Origin: Gammaproteobacteria bacterium
GTDB taxonomy: Bacteria > Pseudomonadota > Gammaproteobacteria > Pseudomonadales > Azotimanducaceae
Length of the DNA: 51,281 nt
Reading direction: 5' to 3'
Assembly (NCBI GenBank): GCA_018666555.1
Contig: JABIZD010000086.1
Span: 1 to 51,281 of the forward strand
This document shows, one piece after another, positions 17,141 through 25,990 of this stretch (positions are counted from its first letter, which is position 1; each line of letters opens with the position of its first letter). The notes below the pieces were generated by a model. The model was not told the origin of the DNA. It saw only the letters and a list, made by a program, of their open reading frames with translations, and ran no database searches. Both the position numbers and the translations under genes were made by a program.

Positions 17141-18292
17141 ATGACGGAATCAATTTTAGATAGTGCAAAGCATTGGTCAGGTATTTTACCGCAGTGGTCG
17201 AGTCAGTTTGAGACTGAAAGGAAACTTTCTGCAGATATTGCAGCCGAATTTGCCAATGCCGGATTCTTCCGCATGCTAGTTCCAAAGGTTTACGGTGGCC
17301 TGCAGGTGCATCCTCTTGAATTTATAGAGGTGCTCAAGTTAATTGCCATAGGCGATGGTTCTGCGGCCTGGAATGTGATGATCGGCTCTACCACCGGCTT
17401 GTTATCGGCTTCTTTGCCTGAAGCAGGGGCAATGGAAATCTACGCAGCCAATCCCCAGGTATTAACAGTCGGCGTAACAGCGCCCTCAGGACGTGCAGAA
17501 AGGAAGAGCGGCGGCTTTAGTGTGACTGGGCGCTGGCCATTCGGAAGTGGCTGCCAGAATGCTCAGTGGATTTCTGGGGGCTGTTTCGTTTACGAAAATG
17601 GTGAACCCGTCCTGGATTTGAAAGGTCAACCTGAAGTTAGATTTATGATGTTTCCGGCAGAGCAGGTAGAGATTGAAGATACCTGGGATGTAGTTGGGTT
17701 GCGTGGCACGGGAAGTCATCACTTTAATGTGAGCGAGGTTTTTGTACCCGATCAGCATACGGTAATTAGTGGTTCTCGTGCCAGTGTTTCTGAGCCGCTA
17801 TACCAGTTCCCGTTACTGGGGTTGCTAGCGCTTGGCGTTGCCAGCGTTGCACTGGGTACGGGTTACCGAGCACTCGAGGAGTTTATCCAGTTGGCCAGCA
17901 ACAAACAGCCAACCGGTGGGTCACGTAAGTTAGCTGAACGTGCGGCGGTGCAGAGCTGCGTTGCCCGTTCAACTGCTGACCTCAGGTCAGCTGAAGCCTT
18001 GATGAAGGAGGCGGTAGTAAATGCCTGGTGTTTTGCAGAGCGCGGTGAACGATTGAGTGCAGAATTGAAGAGTTCACTCCGGCTGGCAGCCGTGAATGGC
18101 ACGCACAGCGCCGTCGCTGCCGTTGATAGGCTTTTTGAGGCAGCAGGAGGATCGGCGATATATTCTGAAAGTGTGTTACAGCGATGTTTTCGAGATGTCC
18201 ATGTAACGACTCAGCATATTATGGTTGCTAAACCTATTTACGAAGTAGTCGGCAGAGTACAACTGGGCCTTCCTGCCAGGTCGATGCTTTAA
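17141..18292 (+). CDS. Acyl-CoA dehydrogenase-fold flavoprotein, possibly a group D flavin monooxygenase
   Basis: About 383 aa. The order is N-terminal helical domain (AEFANAGFFRMLVPKVYGG), middle beta domain (SVTGRWPFGSGC) and C-terminal helical bundle. The segments GRWPFGSGCQNAQW and WDVVGLRGTGSHHF resemble the hydroxylases of the HsaA/HpaH type, which use free reduced flavin and oxygen, more than true acyl-CoA dehydrogenases. ATG at 17141 is preferred; a GTG at 17117 is also in frame. The TAA stop overlaps the ATG of the next gene by one base. A reductase would be needed, and an LLM enzyme and a nitroreductase follow directly. Substrate unknown. Confidence 0.82.
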   Translation: MTESILDSAKHWSGILPQWSSQFETERKLSADIAAEFANAGFFRMLVPKVYGGLQVHPLEFIEVLKLIAIGDGSAAWNVMIGSTTGLLSASLPEAGAMEIYAANPQVLTVGVTAPSGRAERKSGGFSVTGRWPFGSGCQNAQWISGGCFVYENGEPVLDLKGQPEVRFMMFPAEQVEIEDTWDVVGLRGTGSHHFNVSEVFVPDQHTVISGSRASVSEPLYQFPLLGLLALGVASVALGTGYRALEEFIQLASNKQPTGGSRKLAERAAVQSCVARSTADLRSAEALMKEAVVNAWCFAERGERLSAELKSSLRLAAVNGTHSAVAAVDRLFEAAGGSAIYSESVLQRCFRDVHVTTQHIMVAKPIYEVVGRVQLGLPARSML

Positions 18293-19212
18293 TGTCCGCC
18301 TTGTCGATTGGTGCTGTCGGTGGTCCTATGCTGCTGAAGGGAGAATTACAGCAAAGAAAATCTCGCTTGGAAGCCATAGCCAAGGCTGGCGTCGATCACT
18401 TGTTTATTGCTGATCACGTTAGTTTCCATAATGGTCTTGGTATGGACGGGTTGATTAATGCAGCCACCCTGGCTGCGATGCATCCCACCATGAAGATAGT
18501 TATAGGCGTTTATTTATTGGCTCTTAGGCATCCTGTAACTGTGGCACGGCAACTCTCTAGCCTGGGCCTATCAGCACCAGAGAGGATTTTACTGGGCGTT
18601 GGTGTGGGAGGTGAGGACCGGCATGAAATGGAGGTTTGCGGGGTCAACCCTGCCACCCGGGGCTTACAGACCAATCATTGCCTGGCGGCACTTGCAGAGC
18701 TGATGTCGGGTCAGTCATCAAGCTATGACTGCGAGTTCTTTAGTTATGATGCAGCCCTCATAAAACCGGCTCCGGCACCTAAAATTCCCATTCTGGTCGG
18801 CGGGCGTTCATCTGCTGCACTCCGTCGAACCGCCCGATATGGGGACGGTTGGCTTGGGGTTTGGTGTTCACCTAAACGCTTTGAACAAGCAATTACAGAG
18901 GTTACGCAAGGCGCCGCGTCGTTGGGTCGAGAGCCTGAATGGCAGCATGGACTGCAATTGTGGGTAGGCCTCGGTCGGGATGTTAGCCGAGCCAGGGCCT
19001 GTTTGGCAGGAGAAATGGAACAGATGTACAGGACCCCGTTTGCGGCCTTTGAAAAGTATAGTCCTTCGGGTTCAGCTGAAGCTGTAGCCGACTTTTTGCT
19101 GCCTTATGTAAAAAATGGAGCGCGCGTGTTGAACATTAAAGTCTGCGCTGATGATGAAGACGAAGGAATTGAATTGTTGGCAGACGTCTGCCGCTATCTG
19201 AAAAGTGCCTGA
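18292..19212 (+). CDS. LLM-class flavin-dependent oxidoreductase
   Basis: 306 aa luciferase-like TIM barrel. Segments AGVDHLFIADHVSFHNG, LALRHPVTVARQLSSL and ERILLGVGVGG are the typical LLM cores; the C-terminal KIPILVGGRSSAALRRTARYGDGW block is also diagnostic. Members use FMN or F420. Its ATG overlaps the stop of the preceding gene (TAATG), so the two proteins are translationally coupled and probably act together. A nitroreductase follows 56 bp later. Whether it is a monooxygenase or an F420 enzyme cannot be decided here. Confidence 0.9.
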   Translation: MSALSIGAVGGPMLLKGELQQRKSRLEAIAKAGVDHLFIADHVSFHNGLGMDGLINAATLAAMHPTMKIVIGVYLLALRHPVTVARQLSSLGLSAPERILLGVGVGGEDRHEMEVCGVNPATRGLQTNHCLAALAELMSGQSSSYDCEFFSYDAALIKPAPAPKIPILVGGRSSAALRRTARYGDGWLGVWCSPKRFEQAITEVTQGAASLGREPEWQHGLQLWVGLGRDVSRARACLAGEMEQMYRTPFAAFEKYSPSGSAEAVADFLLPYVKNGARVLNIKVCADDEDEGIELLADVCRYLKSA

Positions 19213-19268
19213 TCAAGAAATTAGTTTTGAGTTTCAGTTAAATATCAATTGGCCTAAAGGAACAGTAA

Positions 19269-19925
19269 ATGGAATTATATGAGGCGATGAGCACGCTGCG
19301 AGCAGTCAGACGGTTACGCTCTGACCCTATTCCGGATGATGTGTTAGACAGGGTTCTGCAAGCTGCTGCCTGGGCACCATCGGGTGGTAATGTCCAGCCA
19401 TTTCGAATAGTAGTGGTAAAATCAGCGGAAAAACTAAAAACAATACAATCCTGGTACCAGCAAGAGTGGGACCGCTATATAGAACCGTTGCGTAGCCTGG
19501 CCAGCAGCAGCGATGATGTTGCCGCGGTGAATTCCGGTAAAATCGTTAAGGCAGGAGACTACTTGGCTAACCATCTTGCTGAGGTCCCGGCTTTGTTGGT
19601 TTTTTGCTTTAACCCTGCCCATATGGCGATTACTGATGCTGATCTGAATCGACCATCGGTGGTGGGTGGCGGTTCAGTTTATACGGCAGTACAGAATGTG
19701 ATGCTGGCCTGTCGGCAGGAAGGCCTTGGTTGTGTTTTGACAACCTTGCTGTGTTATCAGGAACAGGCTATAAAGCAACTTCTGGATATACCGGAGCAGT
19801 GGGGTACCTGTGCCCATATTCCGATCGGCTATCCGGTTCTTAAAGGACATGGGCCGATTTCAAGGAGGCCTGTGACTAAATTGGTTTTTAAAGATAGCTG
19901 GGGACAGCCGTTGGAGCATTCATGA
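19269..19925 (+). CDS. Nitroreductase family FMN oxidoreductase
   Basis: 218 aa. The FMN-binding N-terminus is seen as RAVRRLRSDPIPD (11-23) and APSGGNVQPF (36-45), and the C-terminal half has IPIGYP. Nitroreductases reduce nitro groups, quinones, enones or free flavin with NAD(P)H. ATG 19269 has AAAGGA seven bases upstream. As the third consecutive flavoenzyme it could supply reduced flavin to the ACAD-fold oxygenase; that is inference. The prenyltransferase-like gene begins only 19 bp after its stop. Confidence 0.92.
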   Translation: MELYEAMSTLRAVRRLRSDPIPDDVLDRVLQAAAWAPSGGNVQPFRIVVVKSAEKLKTIQSWYQQEWDRYIEPLRSLASSSDDVAAVNSGKIVKAGDYLANHLAEVPALLVFCFNPAHMAITDADLNRPSVVGGGSVYTAVQNVMLACRQEGLGCVLTTLLCYQEQAIKQLLDIPEQWGTCAHIPIGYPVLKGHGPISRRPVTKLVFKDSWGQPLEHS

Positions 19926-19944
19926 GTTTGCTGGAGGTTAATTT

Positions 19945-20703
19945 ATGAAGTCCTGGTTATATCGAATCTACGAGAAGATGCTTTGGGCACAGGTCAGAAA
20001 TGGGCCCAGTCCTGGCCATATCGGCTTGATCGTAGACGGTAACCGGCGGTTTGCTCGTGGAAAAGGCCTGGAGTTGAATGAAGGGCATCATGAAGGATCA
20101 GTTAAAGTTAAGCAGTTCCTTCGGTGGTGCTTCCGTCTGGAGATCAAAGTCATTACCTTGTTTGGGTTTTCGACCGAAAATTTTAATCGCAGTGATGAGG
20201 AAGTTGATTACCTCATGAGCTTGATAATGGATCAATTAAAGCAATTCCAGACTGATCCGGAAATAATTAGTGAGCGAGTCAAAGTTAAGGTGATCGGCCG
20301 TCGCGAAAATTTAAGCGATGAAATGAACACGGTGATAGACGATGTGGAAAGTATGACAGCAAGCCATGACCGATTCCTGCTTAATATTGCCTTGAGCTAT
20401 GGTGGTAGGGCGGAAATCATCGATGCTGTTAAGCGAATTGCAGGGGAAGTCGAGTCTGGGCAGTTGGCCATTGCAGATATTACAGAGCAGAGTTTTTCTG
20501 ATTACCTCTATACTGTCGGTGTAGCAGACCCTGATTTGATAATCAGGACCTCAGGAGAAGAGCGACTGTCCGGGTTTCTGCTTTGGCAAAGTGCTTACTC
20601 TGAGCTATATTTTACCGAGGTCTATTGGCCTGCCTTTCGGATGATCGATCTCTGGCGTGCTATCAGAGTTTACCAGCAGCGAGAGCGACGTTATGGAAAA
20701 TGA
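19945..20703 (+). CDS. cis-Prenyltransferase (UppS/isoprenyl transferase family)
   Basis: 252 aa, the normal family length. The catalytic aspartate is D31 in VDGNRR. FSTENF is at 76-81, RTSGE at 201-205 with RLS at 207-209, and E220 lies in the AYSELYF segment. This enzyme class condenses isopentenyl diphosphate onto an allylic diphosphate to make Z-polyprenyl diphosphates such as undecaprenyl-PP. It differs from housekeeping UppS: DGNRR instead of DGNGRW, and SGFLLWQ instead of SNFLLWQ, and none of the usual neighbours (cdsA, dxr, frr) are present. It may be a second, specialised copy. TGGAGG seven bases upstream supports the ATG. Confidence 0.9.
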   Translation: MKSWLYRIYEKMLWAQVRNGPSPGHIGLIVDGNRRFARGKGLELNEGHHEGSVKVKQFLRWCFRLEIKVITLFGFSTENFNRSDEEVDYLMSLIMDQLKQFQTDPEIISERVKVKVIGRRENLSDEMNTVIDDVESMTASHDRFLLNIALSYGGRAEIIDAVKRIAGEVESGQLAIADITEQSFSDYLYTVGVADPDLIIRTSGEERLSGFLLWQSAYSELYFTEVYWPAFRMIDLWRAIRVYQQRERRYGK

Positions 20704-20766
20704 AGTGATGGGATTCAGGATTGGCTAGAGAAACAATGCATGTTGACATCTGTTTAGGAATTTATA

Positions 20767-21639
20767 ATGGATCAGGCTAAACCCTGTCTTGTGACGATCA
20801 GCGATGAAGGCCTGGGAGAGGTTTATCGGCTGAATGATAAAACGACGTATATCGGTAGTCATGAGGACAGTGACCTGATATTAAAAATGCGTGGTGTTGG
20901 TGAAAAACATGCGCTGATAAAGATAATCGATAATGAAGTTTTCGTCACTGCGCTGGAAGAAAACCTTGTTTTAATGGCTGACGAGGTTATTCGTGGCTCT
21001 ACGCGCCTGCGTGAAGGGGCAAAAATTGAAATCGGCATCGCCTCGTTCAAATTCAGATTTTTTGATGATGAAGACGAACGCTACCATAAATCCCTGCGGC
21101 AGTTAGCCATTCGTGACGGCCTGACTGAATTATATAATGCCCGGTTCTTTTCTGATGCTCTATCTAAAGAACATGAGTATGGTTTCCGGAAGGGATCTTC
21201 GCTGGCGTTAGTTTTTATGGATATCGATCACTTTAAGGAAATCAATGATCGATTTGGCCATGCTTTTGGTGACTTTGTTCTAAAATCCCTGGCAGAACTG
21301 CTGACGACCAAAATAAGGGGTTATGATCTCCTGGCCAGGTACGGAGGAGAGGAATTTGTCTTTTTGGTCAGGGAAGAGAGCGAGGCATCTGTGGGTGAAC
21401 TTGCCTTCCGAATTTGCAATGATATTAGAGGCAGAGTGTTTAATCACGCAGGAATACGTGCTCAGATTACCGTCAGTATTGGTTATCACTGGTGGAATGG
21501 TCTGGATCGAAATGTAACAGCTGAAGATTTGTTACGCTTGGCAGACGATAACCTCTATATTGCTAAGGGCCGGGGCCGCGATCAGGTCGTGCCGGGTAAA
21601 AATGATTTGATTGTCGCCAAAGAACTTAAGTCTTCCTGA
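20767..21639 (+). CDS. FHA-GGDEF diguanylate cyclase
   Basis: 290 aa. Residues about 10-98 are FHA-like, but the canonical IGR is IGS (S31) and the NG loop is not evident, so phosphothreonine binding is doubtful; H48 remains. A GGDEF domain occupies about 112-280: DGLTELYN at 117-124, the metal aspartate in MDIDHFK (D152), GGEEF at 193-197 and an inhibitory I-site RxxD (R184, D187) exactly five residues before GGEEF. It should make cyclic di-GMP from two GTP, with product inhibition. It is cytoplasmic, with no membrane segment. AGGA lies upstream of the ATG. The N-terminal signal is unknown. Confidence 0.93.
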   Translation: MDQAKPCLVTISDEGLGEVYRLNDKTTYIGSHEDSDLILKMRGVGEKHALIKIIDNEVFVTALEENLVLMADEVIRGSTRLREGAKIEIGIASFKFRFFDDEDERYHKSLRQLAIRDGLTELYNARFFSDALSKEHEYGFRKGSSLALVFMDIDHFKEINDRFGHAFGDFVLKSLAELLTTKIRGYDLLARYGGEEFVFLVREESEASVGELAFRICNDIRGRVFNHAGIRAQITVSIGYHWWNGLDRNVTAEDLLRLADDNLYIAKGRGRDQVVPGKNDLIVAKELKSS

Positions 21640-21743
21640 TTTGGTATCCTGATGTTGGAAATTTGAGTATGACATTGCTATCTTGCCTGCAGCAGGCAGA
21701 TACCGATGTGTGGCTGTGTTTTAATGAATAAGATGAGTTTTGC

Positions 21744-22727
21744 ATGAGTGAGCAGCAGCATAGTGATCCCCCCCGAAAACGTTTTTCAGTCCTTGCAAGA
21801 GGCGCCACCTGGCTTATTACCCTGGCCTGTTTTTACCTGGTCTATAATCGAACTCAAGCAGCAGCAGCACTGGATGGCCTGACCGTCCTGGAATATCTTC
21901 AGGTTTTTTTTGAATCTGCTAACTGGGGTCGTTGGCTCTTGCTGATGATTCCTTATTCGATCTTTTTCTTCCTGGTTGATAGCCACGCAACCTGGCGCGT
22001 AATTCGCTGGTTTAATTCTTCAGCGGTTCGCTTTAATCATATATTACCGATAAGGGCAAGTGCGTATATTTTATCTTTACTAAATGAACAGGTTGGTAAA
22101 GGTGCTATGTCGCTTTATCTATTGAGACGACACCAGATTCCCGGTTGGCAGGCCGTATCGAGTATGATTCTCCTGGGCATTGTAGAGGTGTACCAACTAT
22201 TGCTGTTTTCTGCTGTTGGTGTTTTTCTTTATTACGATCTTGTCGTTTCTGCCTCTAGCGCGCTTCCCCTGGCTAGTATATTGCTCTGGGTTTACGGTAT
22301 TGCGGCGATTTATCTACCATTTCACCTGTTGTATTTTAGGGGCAAACTGTTGAAGGGCTCAGCATTGCGGGATAAACCTATCTTCCATGCCCTACGTCAG
22401 GCGAGTTGGCTGGATTATCTGCTGATCTTGTTATGTAAGGCACCTAATCTACTCATGGCGATCGTCGTCTATACCCTGGCTTTACAGCTCTTTAGCGTTG
22501 ATGTTCGCTTTGAACAAATGTTGGCGTTTTTGCCGGTTATTTTTATCGCGGCAGCATTACCTTTACCATTCCATGCCGGTGCGCTGTTGCTCTGGACTGT
22601 GTTGTTTCCTGAGTACCCGGAGGTCGGCGTGTTTTCGTTGATCATGCATACTTTTTTTGTCACCTTTAATGCCTGTATTGGTATGGTTTTTTTGCCGCTT
22701 GCGAATCGAGAGCTGTTTGTCGATTGA
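21744..22727 (+). CDS. Polytopic membrane protein, probably lysylphosphatidylglycerol-synthase TM (UPF0104-like) family
   Basis: 327 aa with seven or eight strongly hydrophobic helices. The segment LNEQVGKGAMSLYLLRR resembles the conserved N-x2-P/VG-K/R-x-G-E motif region of the UPF0104/YbhN-type flippase-like family. This family includes the lipid-flipping half of MprF and transporters of isoprenoid or lipid intermediates. The assignment is by pattern and moderate only. It ends exactly where the convergent CDP-alcohol phosphatidyltransferase ends (stop codons abut). A nearby prenyltransferase and lipid head-group enzyme fit a lipid role. Confidence 0.6.
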   Translation: MSEQQHSDPPRKRFSVLARGATWLITLACFYLVYNRTQAAAALDGLTVLEYLQVFFESANWGRWLLLMIPYSIFFFLVDSHATWRVIRWFNSSAVRFNHILPIRASAYILSLLNEQVGKGAMSLYLLRRHQIPGWQAVSSMILLGIVEVYQLLLFSAVGVFLYYDLVVSASSALPLASILLWVYGIAAIYLPFHLLYFRGKLLKGSALRDKPIFHALRQASWLDYLLILLCKAPNLLMAIVVYTLALQLFSVDVRFEQMLAFLPVIFIAAALPLPFHAGALLLWTVLFPEYPEVGVFSLIMHTFFVTFNACIGMVFLPLANRELFVD

Positions 22728-23291
22728 TTATTTTACCTCTCGCCACAGCAGGACCGCTCGATCCAGCATTGAAATCAGCGTTGTCAGGAACAATCCCCAG
22801 CCAAGGTAATAAACTGTCGGGGCGGGGAAAAGTTCCCAGCCTGCACTGTTTTGCACCAATGGTACAACGGCCAGGAGATAGTAGCCGATGCCATTGTATC
22901 GGCCTAGTTGGTTAGTTTTAAGGTTCTTGCCTTGTAAGGCATTCGAGTCCAGGACATATTGGGCAAAAGCCATGAGCAGAAAAACCGGTAATATCCATGG
23001 TATCAATTGCAGGTAACTCAGGGTGCCCAGCACGGCTGCAACCAGAAAAGCATCAGCAGAATGATCGAGCAGACCACCGCGGGCGGAGACGCTGCGAAGT
23101 TTCCGGGCAAGCCAGCCGTCAAGGAAGTCTGTGATAATAGCCAAGAGATACAGAGACGTTGCCAGCGACCAGGCATTCGTTAAAATAGCCATACAGATAA
23201 ACGGTGCCATGATGTATCTGGAAGCGCTGAGCCAATTAGGTATAGTCACATTAAACCCGCGAAGCATGAAATTATGAATAGCCGAAGGCAT
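22728..23291 (-). CDS. CDP-alcohol phosphatidyltransferase family membrane enzyme
   Basis: About 187 aa with five to six membrane helices. The family signature D-x2-D-G-x2-A-R-x8-G-x3-D-x3-D is complete: D55, D58, G59, A62, R63, G72, D76, D80. These enzymes transfer a phosphoalcohol from a CDP carrier to an alcohol, making for example phosphatidylglycerophosphate or related lipids at the inner membrane. The open frame reaches TTG 23312, but ATG 23291 is chosen; ATG 23267 is also possible. The divergent gene starts 23 bp away, so promoters overlap. Specific alcohol unknown. Confidence 0.9.
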   Translation of the reverse strand: MPSAIHNFMLRGFNVTIPNWLSASRYIMAPFICMAILTNAWSLATSLYLLAIITDFLDGWLARKLRSVSARGGLLDHSADAFLVAAVLGTLSYLQLIPWILPVFLLMAFAQYVLDSNALQGKNLKTNQLGRYNGIGYYLLAVVPLVQNSAGWELFPAPTVYYLGWGLFLTTLISMLDRAVLLWREVK

Positions 23292-23314
23292 AAATACTAT
23301 ATGAAAAATCAATT

Positions 23315-23767
23315 ATGAATAAGAGATTTATTTTACTGCTGCTACCGCTTTTACCGCTTCTCTGGGGGGTTGGCCCCTGGGACAGGCTACCTGGTGGAAT
23401 ACTCAATGGTAGATCTGTTTCCAGCCCGGTTAATGATTGGTCTTTCGTGTCCGAAGCTGGGTATTGTGAAGTAGAAACCAGGCCCGAATATCCCCATTCT
23501 GTTACCGTTAATTGCTGGCATGTAGAGGGGCAACTCTATATCGGCTGTATGAATTGCGATGGCAAGGTCTGGTCCGGTTACCTGTCCCGGGGGGACATCG
23601 CCCGGGTCCGCATCGGTGAGCGCATTTTTCCGGTGAGCATGCAGCGGGTTATTGACGATGAGGAAATAGCGCGCGCCTGGCTGGCGCGGTGGGAGAAAAT
23701 GGGTCGAGCTGAACCTGCTCCACAATGGCCTGAGCACTACTGGCTTTATCAGGTTAATTCCAGGTGA
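23315..23767 (+). CDS. Hypothetical protein with N-terminal membrane anchor or signal
   Basis: 150 aa. The start is basic followed by a leucine/proline-rich hydrophobic stretch (RFILLLLPLLPLLWG), so it is exported or anchored. The body has a beta-rich look, a CxxC pair in GCMNCDG and the segment YLSRGDIARVRIGERIFPV. This loosely recalls split-barrel deazaflavin/FMN proteins (DUF385-like), but I do not recognise it with confidence. Its stop overlaps the GTG start of the NmrA-like gene by four bases (GTGA), so the two are coupled. Confidence 0.7.
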   Translation: MNKRFILLLLPLLPLLWGVGPWDRLPGGILNGRSVSSPVNDWSFVSEAGYCEVETRPEYPHSVTVNCWHVEGQLYIGCMNCDGKVWSGYLSRGDIARVRIGERIFPVSMQRVIDDEEIARAWLARWEKMGRAEPAPQWPEHYWLYQVNSR

Positions 23768-24663
23768 AATTACTGGTCACAGGGGCAAATGGCAGCCTGG
23801 GCCATCGGTTTGTGCGGCAGCATGGAGGAAAACACGACATTACAGCTGTGGTTCGTTCAGCGGCGGCGGCTCAGCGAATGCAGGCTCTGCCTGTCAAGTG
23901 TATCGTCCTTGACCTGCATGATAATGAAGCATTCACTCTAGCGGCCTCAGCCTGCGATGTGATCGTCAATTTTGTCGGTATTATTCGCGAATCAGCCCAG
24001 AACAGTTATTACCAGGCCCATGAGATGACCGCGGCGGCGATTCTGCGTGTAGCCGACACAGTTGGGCTGCAAGGGGTGATTTCGTTGAGTATCGTGGGTG
24101 CTGATGCTTGCAGTGAAAATCTTTGTTTGCAGTCTCGAGGGAAAGCTGACCAGCTGTTTGCTGACTCCAGTATTGCCACGACTGTGCTGAGGCTGCCCAT
24201 GGTGCTGGGTGAAGGAGATATGGCTAGCCTGGCATTATTGAAGAAAGCCTCGTCAACGGTGTGTTTTGACTTCCGTGTCAACAGCATTGAACAGCCTATT
24301 TATGCAGGTGATGTCATTGCTGCCCTAGACCAGCTGTTAGATTTACCAATTGAATCCAGAGTGTTGCAGCTGGGTGGGCCGGAGAGTCTCCGACGACGTC
24401 AATTGATCAAGCTGGCGGGGTCGCTGATGGGGAGGTCGCCGATGATTCAGTCGTTGCCTTTATCCCTGGGCAAGTTTGCTGCTGGATGGCTACAAAGATT
24501 GATGTCGTCGCCACCTGTAACGATTGCTATGCTGGAATTGCTGGATCATGATGATGTCATCGATAATGCTGATGCGCTGCAGGCGCTGGCTATAGACTTG
24601 ACGCCGCTTGCTGATATGCTCGCCAGCCTGGTCGAAAATTTTCAAAACCAGCAGCAAGACTGA
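23764..24663 (+). CDS. NAD(P)-binding NmrA/atypical-SDR protein
   Basis: 299 aa. The Rossmann glycine motif is VTGANGSLG at residues 4-12. Further signs are the VNFVGIIRES segment and an atypical-SDR pattern with no clear YxxxK. Architecture resembles the NDUFA9-like subgroup (complex I-associated SDR-like proteins) and NmrA-type redox sensors. GTG start at 23764 overlaps the preceding stop by four bases. Role unknown; it may bind NAD(P)H and a lipid or quinone substrate. Confidence 0.82.
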   Translation: MKLLVTGANGSLGHRFVRQHGGKHDITAVVRSAAAAQRMQALPVKCIVLDLHDNEAFTLAASACDVIVNFVGIIRESAQNSYYQAHEMTAAAILRVADTVGLQGVISLSIVGADACSENLCLQSRGKADQLFADSSIATTVLRLPMVLGEGDMASLALLKKASSTVCFDFRVNSIEQPIYAGDVIAALDQLLDLPIESRVLQLGGPESLRRRQLIKLAGSLMGRSPMIQSLPLSLGKFAAGWLQRLMSSPPVTIAMLELLDHDDVIDNADALQALAIDLTPLADMLASLVENFQNQQQD

Positions 24664-24682
24664 AATTGCTTTGCTGGACACA

Positions 24683-24699
24683 GTTCGGAACAGCCGAAC
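24683..24699. terminator. Short hairpin between convergent genes
   Basis: GTTCGG (24683-24688) and CCGAAC (24694-24699) form a perfect six-pair stem with a five-base loop, in the gap between the convergent NmrA-like and MFS genes. No T-run follows, so the terminator role is weak. Confidence 0.35.
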
Positions 24700-24746
24700 A
24701 ATGTAACCTGATAATGATGAAATAGCCTACTCTGGCTGAATCAGGA

Positions 24747-25940
24747 TTAACGATGCAGGTCCCATAAGGAAGATTTCCAGTATACCAGTATGACTACCAG
24801 GAACATCAGAGAGGCGGCGATGGCCAACGCCATTGACGCACCAAACCAGGTAACCAGGTAGCCACACAAGACGGCGCCGATCGGGCCTGAACCCATAAAT
24901 GAAAATCCGTAGAAAGCCATCATCCTGCCACGTTGATCTTCGGGCGAATGTTCCTGCATGATGGTTCGTGACATAGTCATGGCGACGCCACCACAGAGGC
25001 CCCAGCAAAACAGGTTGACTATGAGAATGGAGAAACCGAAGTTTAGGGATGCGCAAGCAAGCACCAGAGCACCGAACCCTTGCGAGATGATGAGTGCTCG
25101 GCCCTGTAGTTTGACATCTCCAAATTTGAACAGTAATACAATGGTCACCAGAAGCCCAAACGAGTTCACAGTGTTAATCCAGGATAATTCCATGGATGAA
25201 CCGTTATAAACTTCCCGAATCAGCAGCGGTAGAGTGACGATAAACGAGCCCATAAACAGTATTCCCATAGCGCAATTTTGTAATACTACCGTTTGCATAG
25301 CGGGTGAATTGCGAACACTTCTATAGCCGTCTCTAATCGAGTCGAATAGCTGTGATACCAGATGTAATTGGGTCCTGGAGGGTGTCTGCTGGGGCACATC
25401 AAGAAAGTAATAGGCTAGCGCGCCGATGCTGAGAACGAAGCTCTGGAAGGATAGCATTAACATGGCCCCCACCGTGTCTGCCAGTGAGGAGATCAGAAAG
25501 CCGATAGTCTGGATACCAAACTGGATCATACTGGCCTGCATCACCCGACGCTGGATTCTGCCTTCGGCGACCAGCGTCAGTAATCCATCTCGAGCTGGCG
25601 TGACGATAGCCTGGGCGCATCCCATTGCAACTGCAAAAAAGAGAAACAACGAGTAGCTTAACTCGGTTAGCGCCAGTGTTAATGCCAGGCCAGCGGCGGT
25701 GATAGCTGCAAAGGATTGACCCAACAAAGCGAGTCTCCGGCCACCAAAATGATCTGCAAGGCTACCGCCAATCAGTATCAGGAAGGTGCCTGGCAGTAGG
25801 TAGGCCATTTGAGCGATACCGACTTTATCGGGTGATTCGTTGAGGATGATAGTGACCAACCAAGCAAATACAACGCCTTGAATGCCGTATGCCAGATACC
25901 AGCTGCCACTGCCTACAAAGTAATAATGTAAGGGCTTCAT
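24747..25940 (-). CDS. MFS transporter (MFS paralog A)
   Basis: 397 aa with about twelve membrane helices. The loop-2 motif of the major facilitator family appears as GSLADHFGGRRLAL (G-x3-D-x-x-G-R-R). A second conserved block, TMSRTIMQEHSPEDQRGRMM, lies near the start of the last helices. It probably moves a small organic solute or drug by proton coupling. It is clearly related to the MFS protein at 42326: both share LFCWGL, MSRTI and R-G/A-R blocks. A second, unrelated-looking MFS gene lies upstream on the same strand. Confidence 0.92.
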   Translation of the reverse strand: MKPLHYYFVGSGSWYLAYGIQGVVFAWLVTIILNESPDKVGIAQMAYLLPGTFLILIGGSLADHFGGRRLALLGQSFAAITAAGLALTLALTELSYSLFLFFAVAMGCAQAIVTPARDGLLTLVAEGRIQRRVMQASMIQFGIQTIGFLISSLADTVGAMLMLSFQSFVLSIGALAYYFLDVPQQTPSRTQLHLVSQLFDSIRDGYRSVRNSPAMQTVVLQNCAMGILFMGSFIVTLPLLIREVYNGSSMELSWINTVNSFGLLVTIVLLFKFGDVKLQGRALIISQGFGALVLACASLNFGFSILIVNLFCWGLCGGVAMTMSRTIMQEHSPEDQRGRMMAFYGFSFMGSGPIGAVLCGYLVTWFGASMALAIAASLMFLVVILVYWKSSLWDLHR

Positions 25941-25990
25941 TTGCAGTTCAAAACTGGCTGGGTATCCAATGTCTGGTGATCTTGCTGCAT

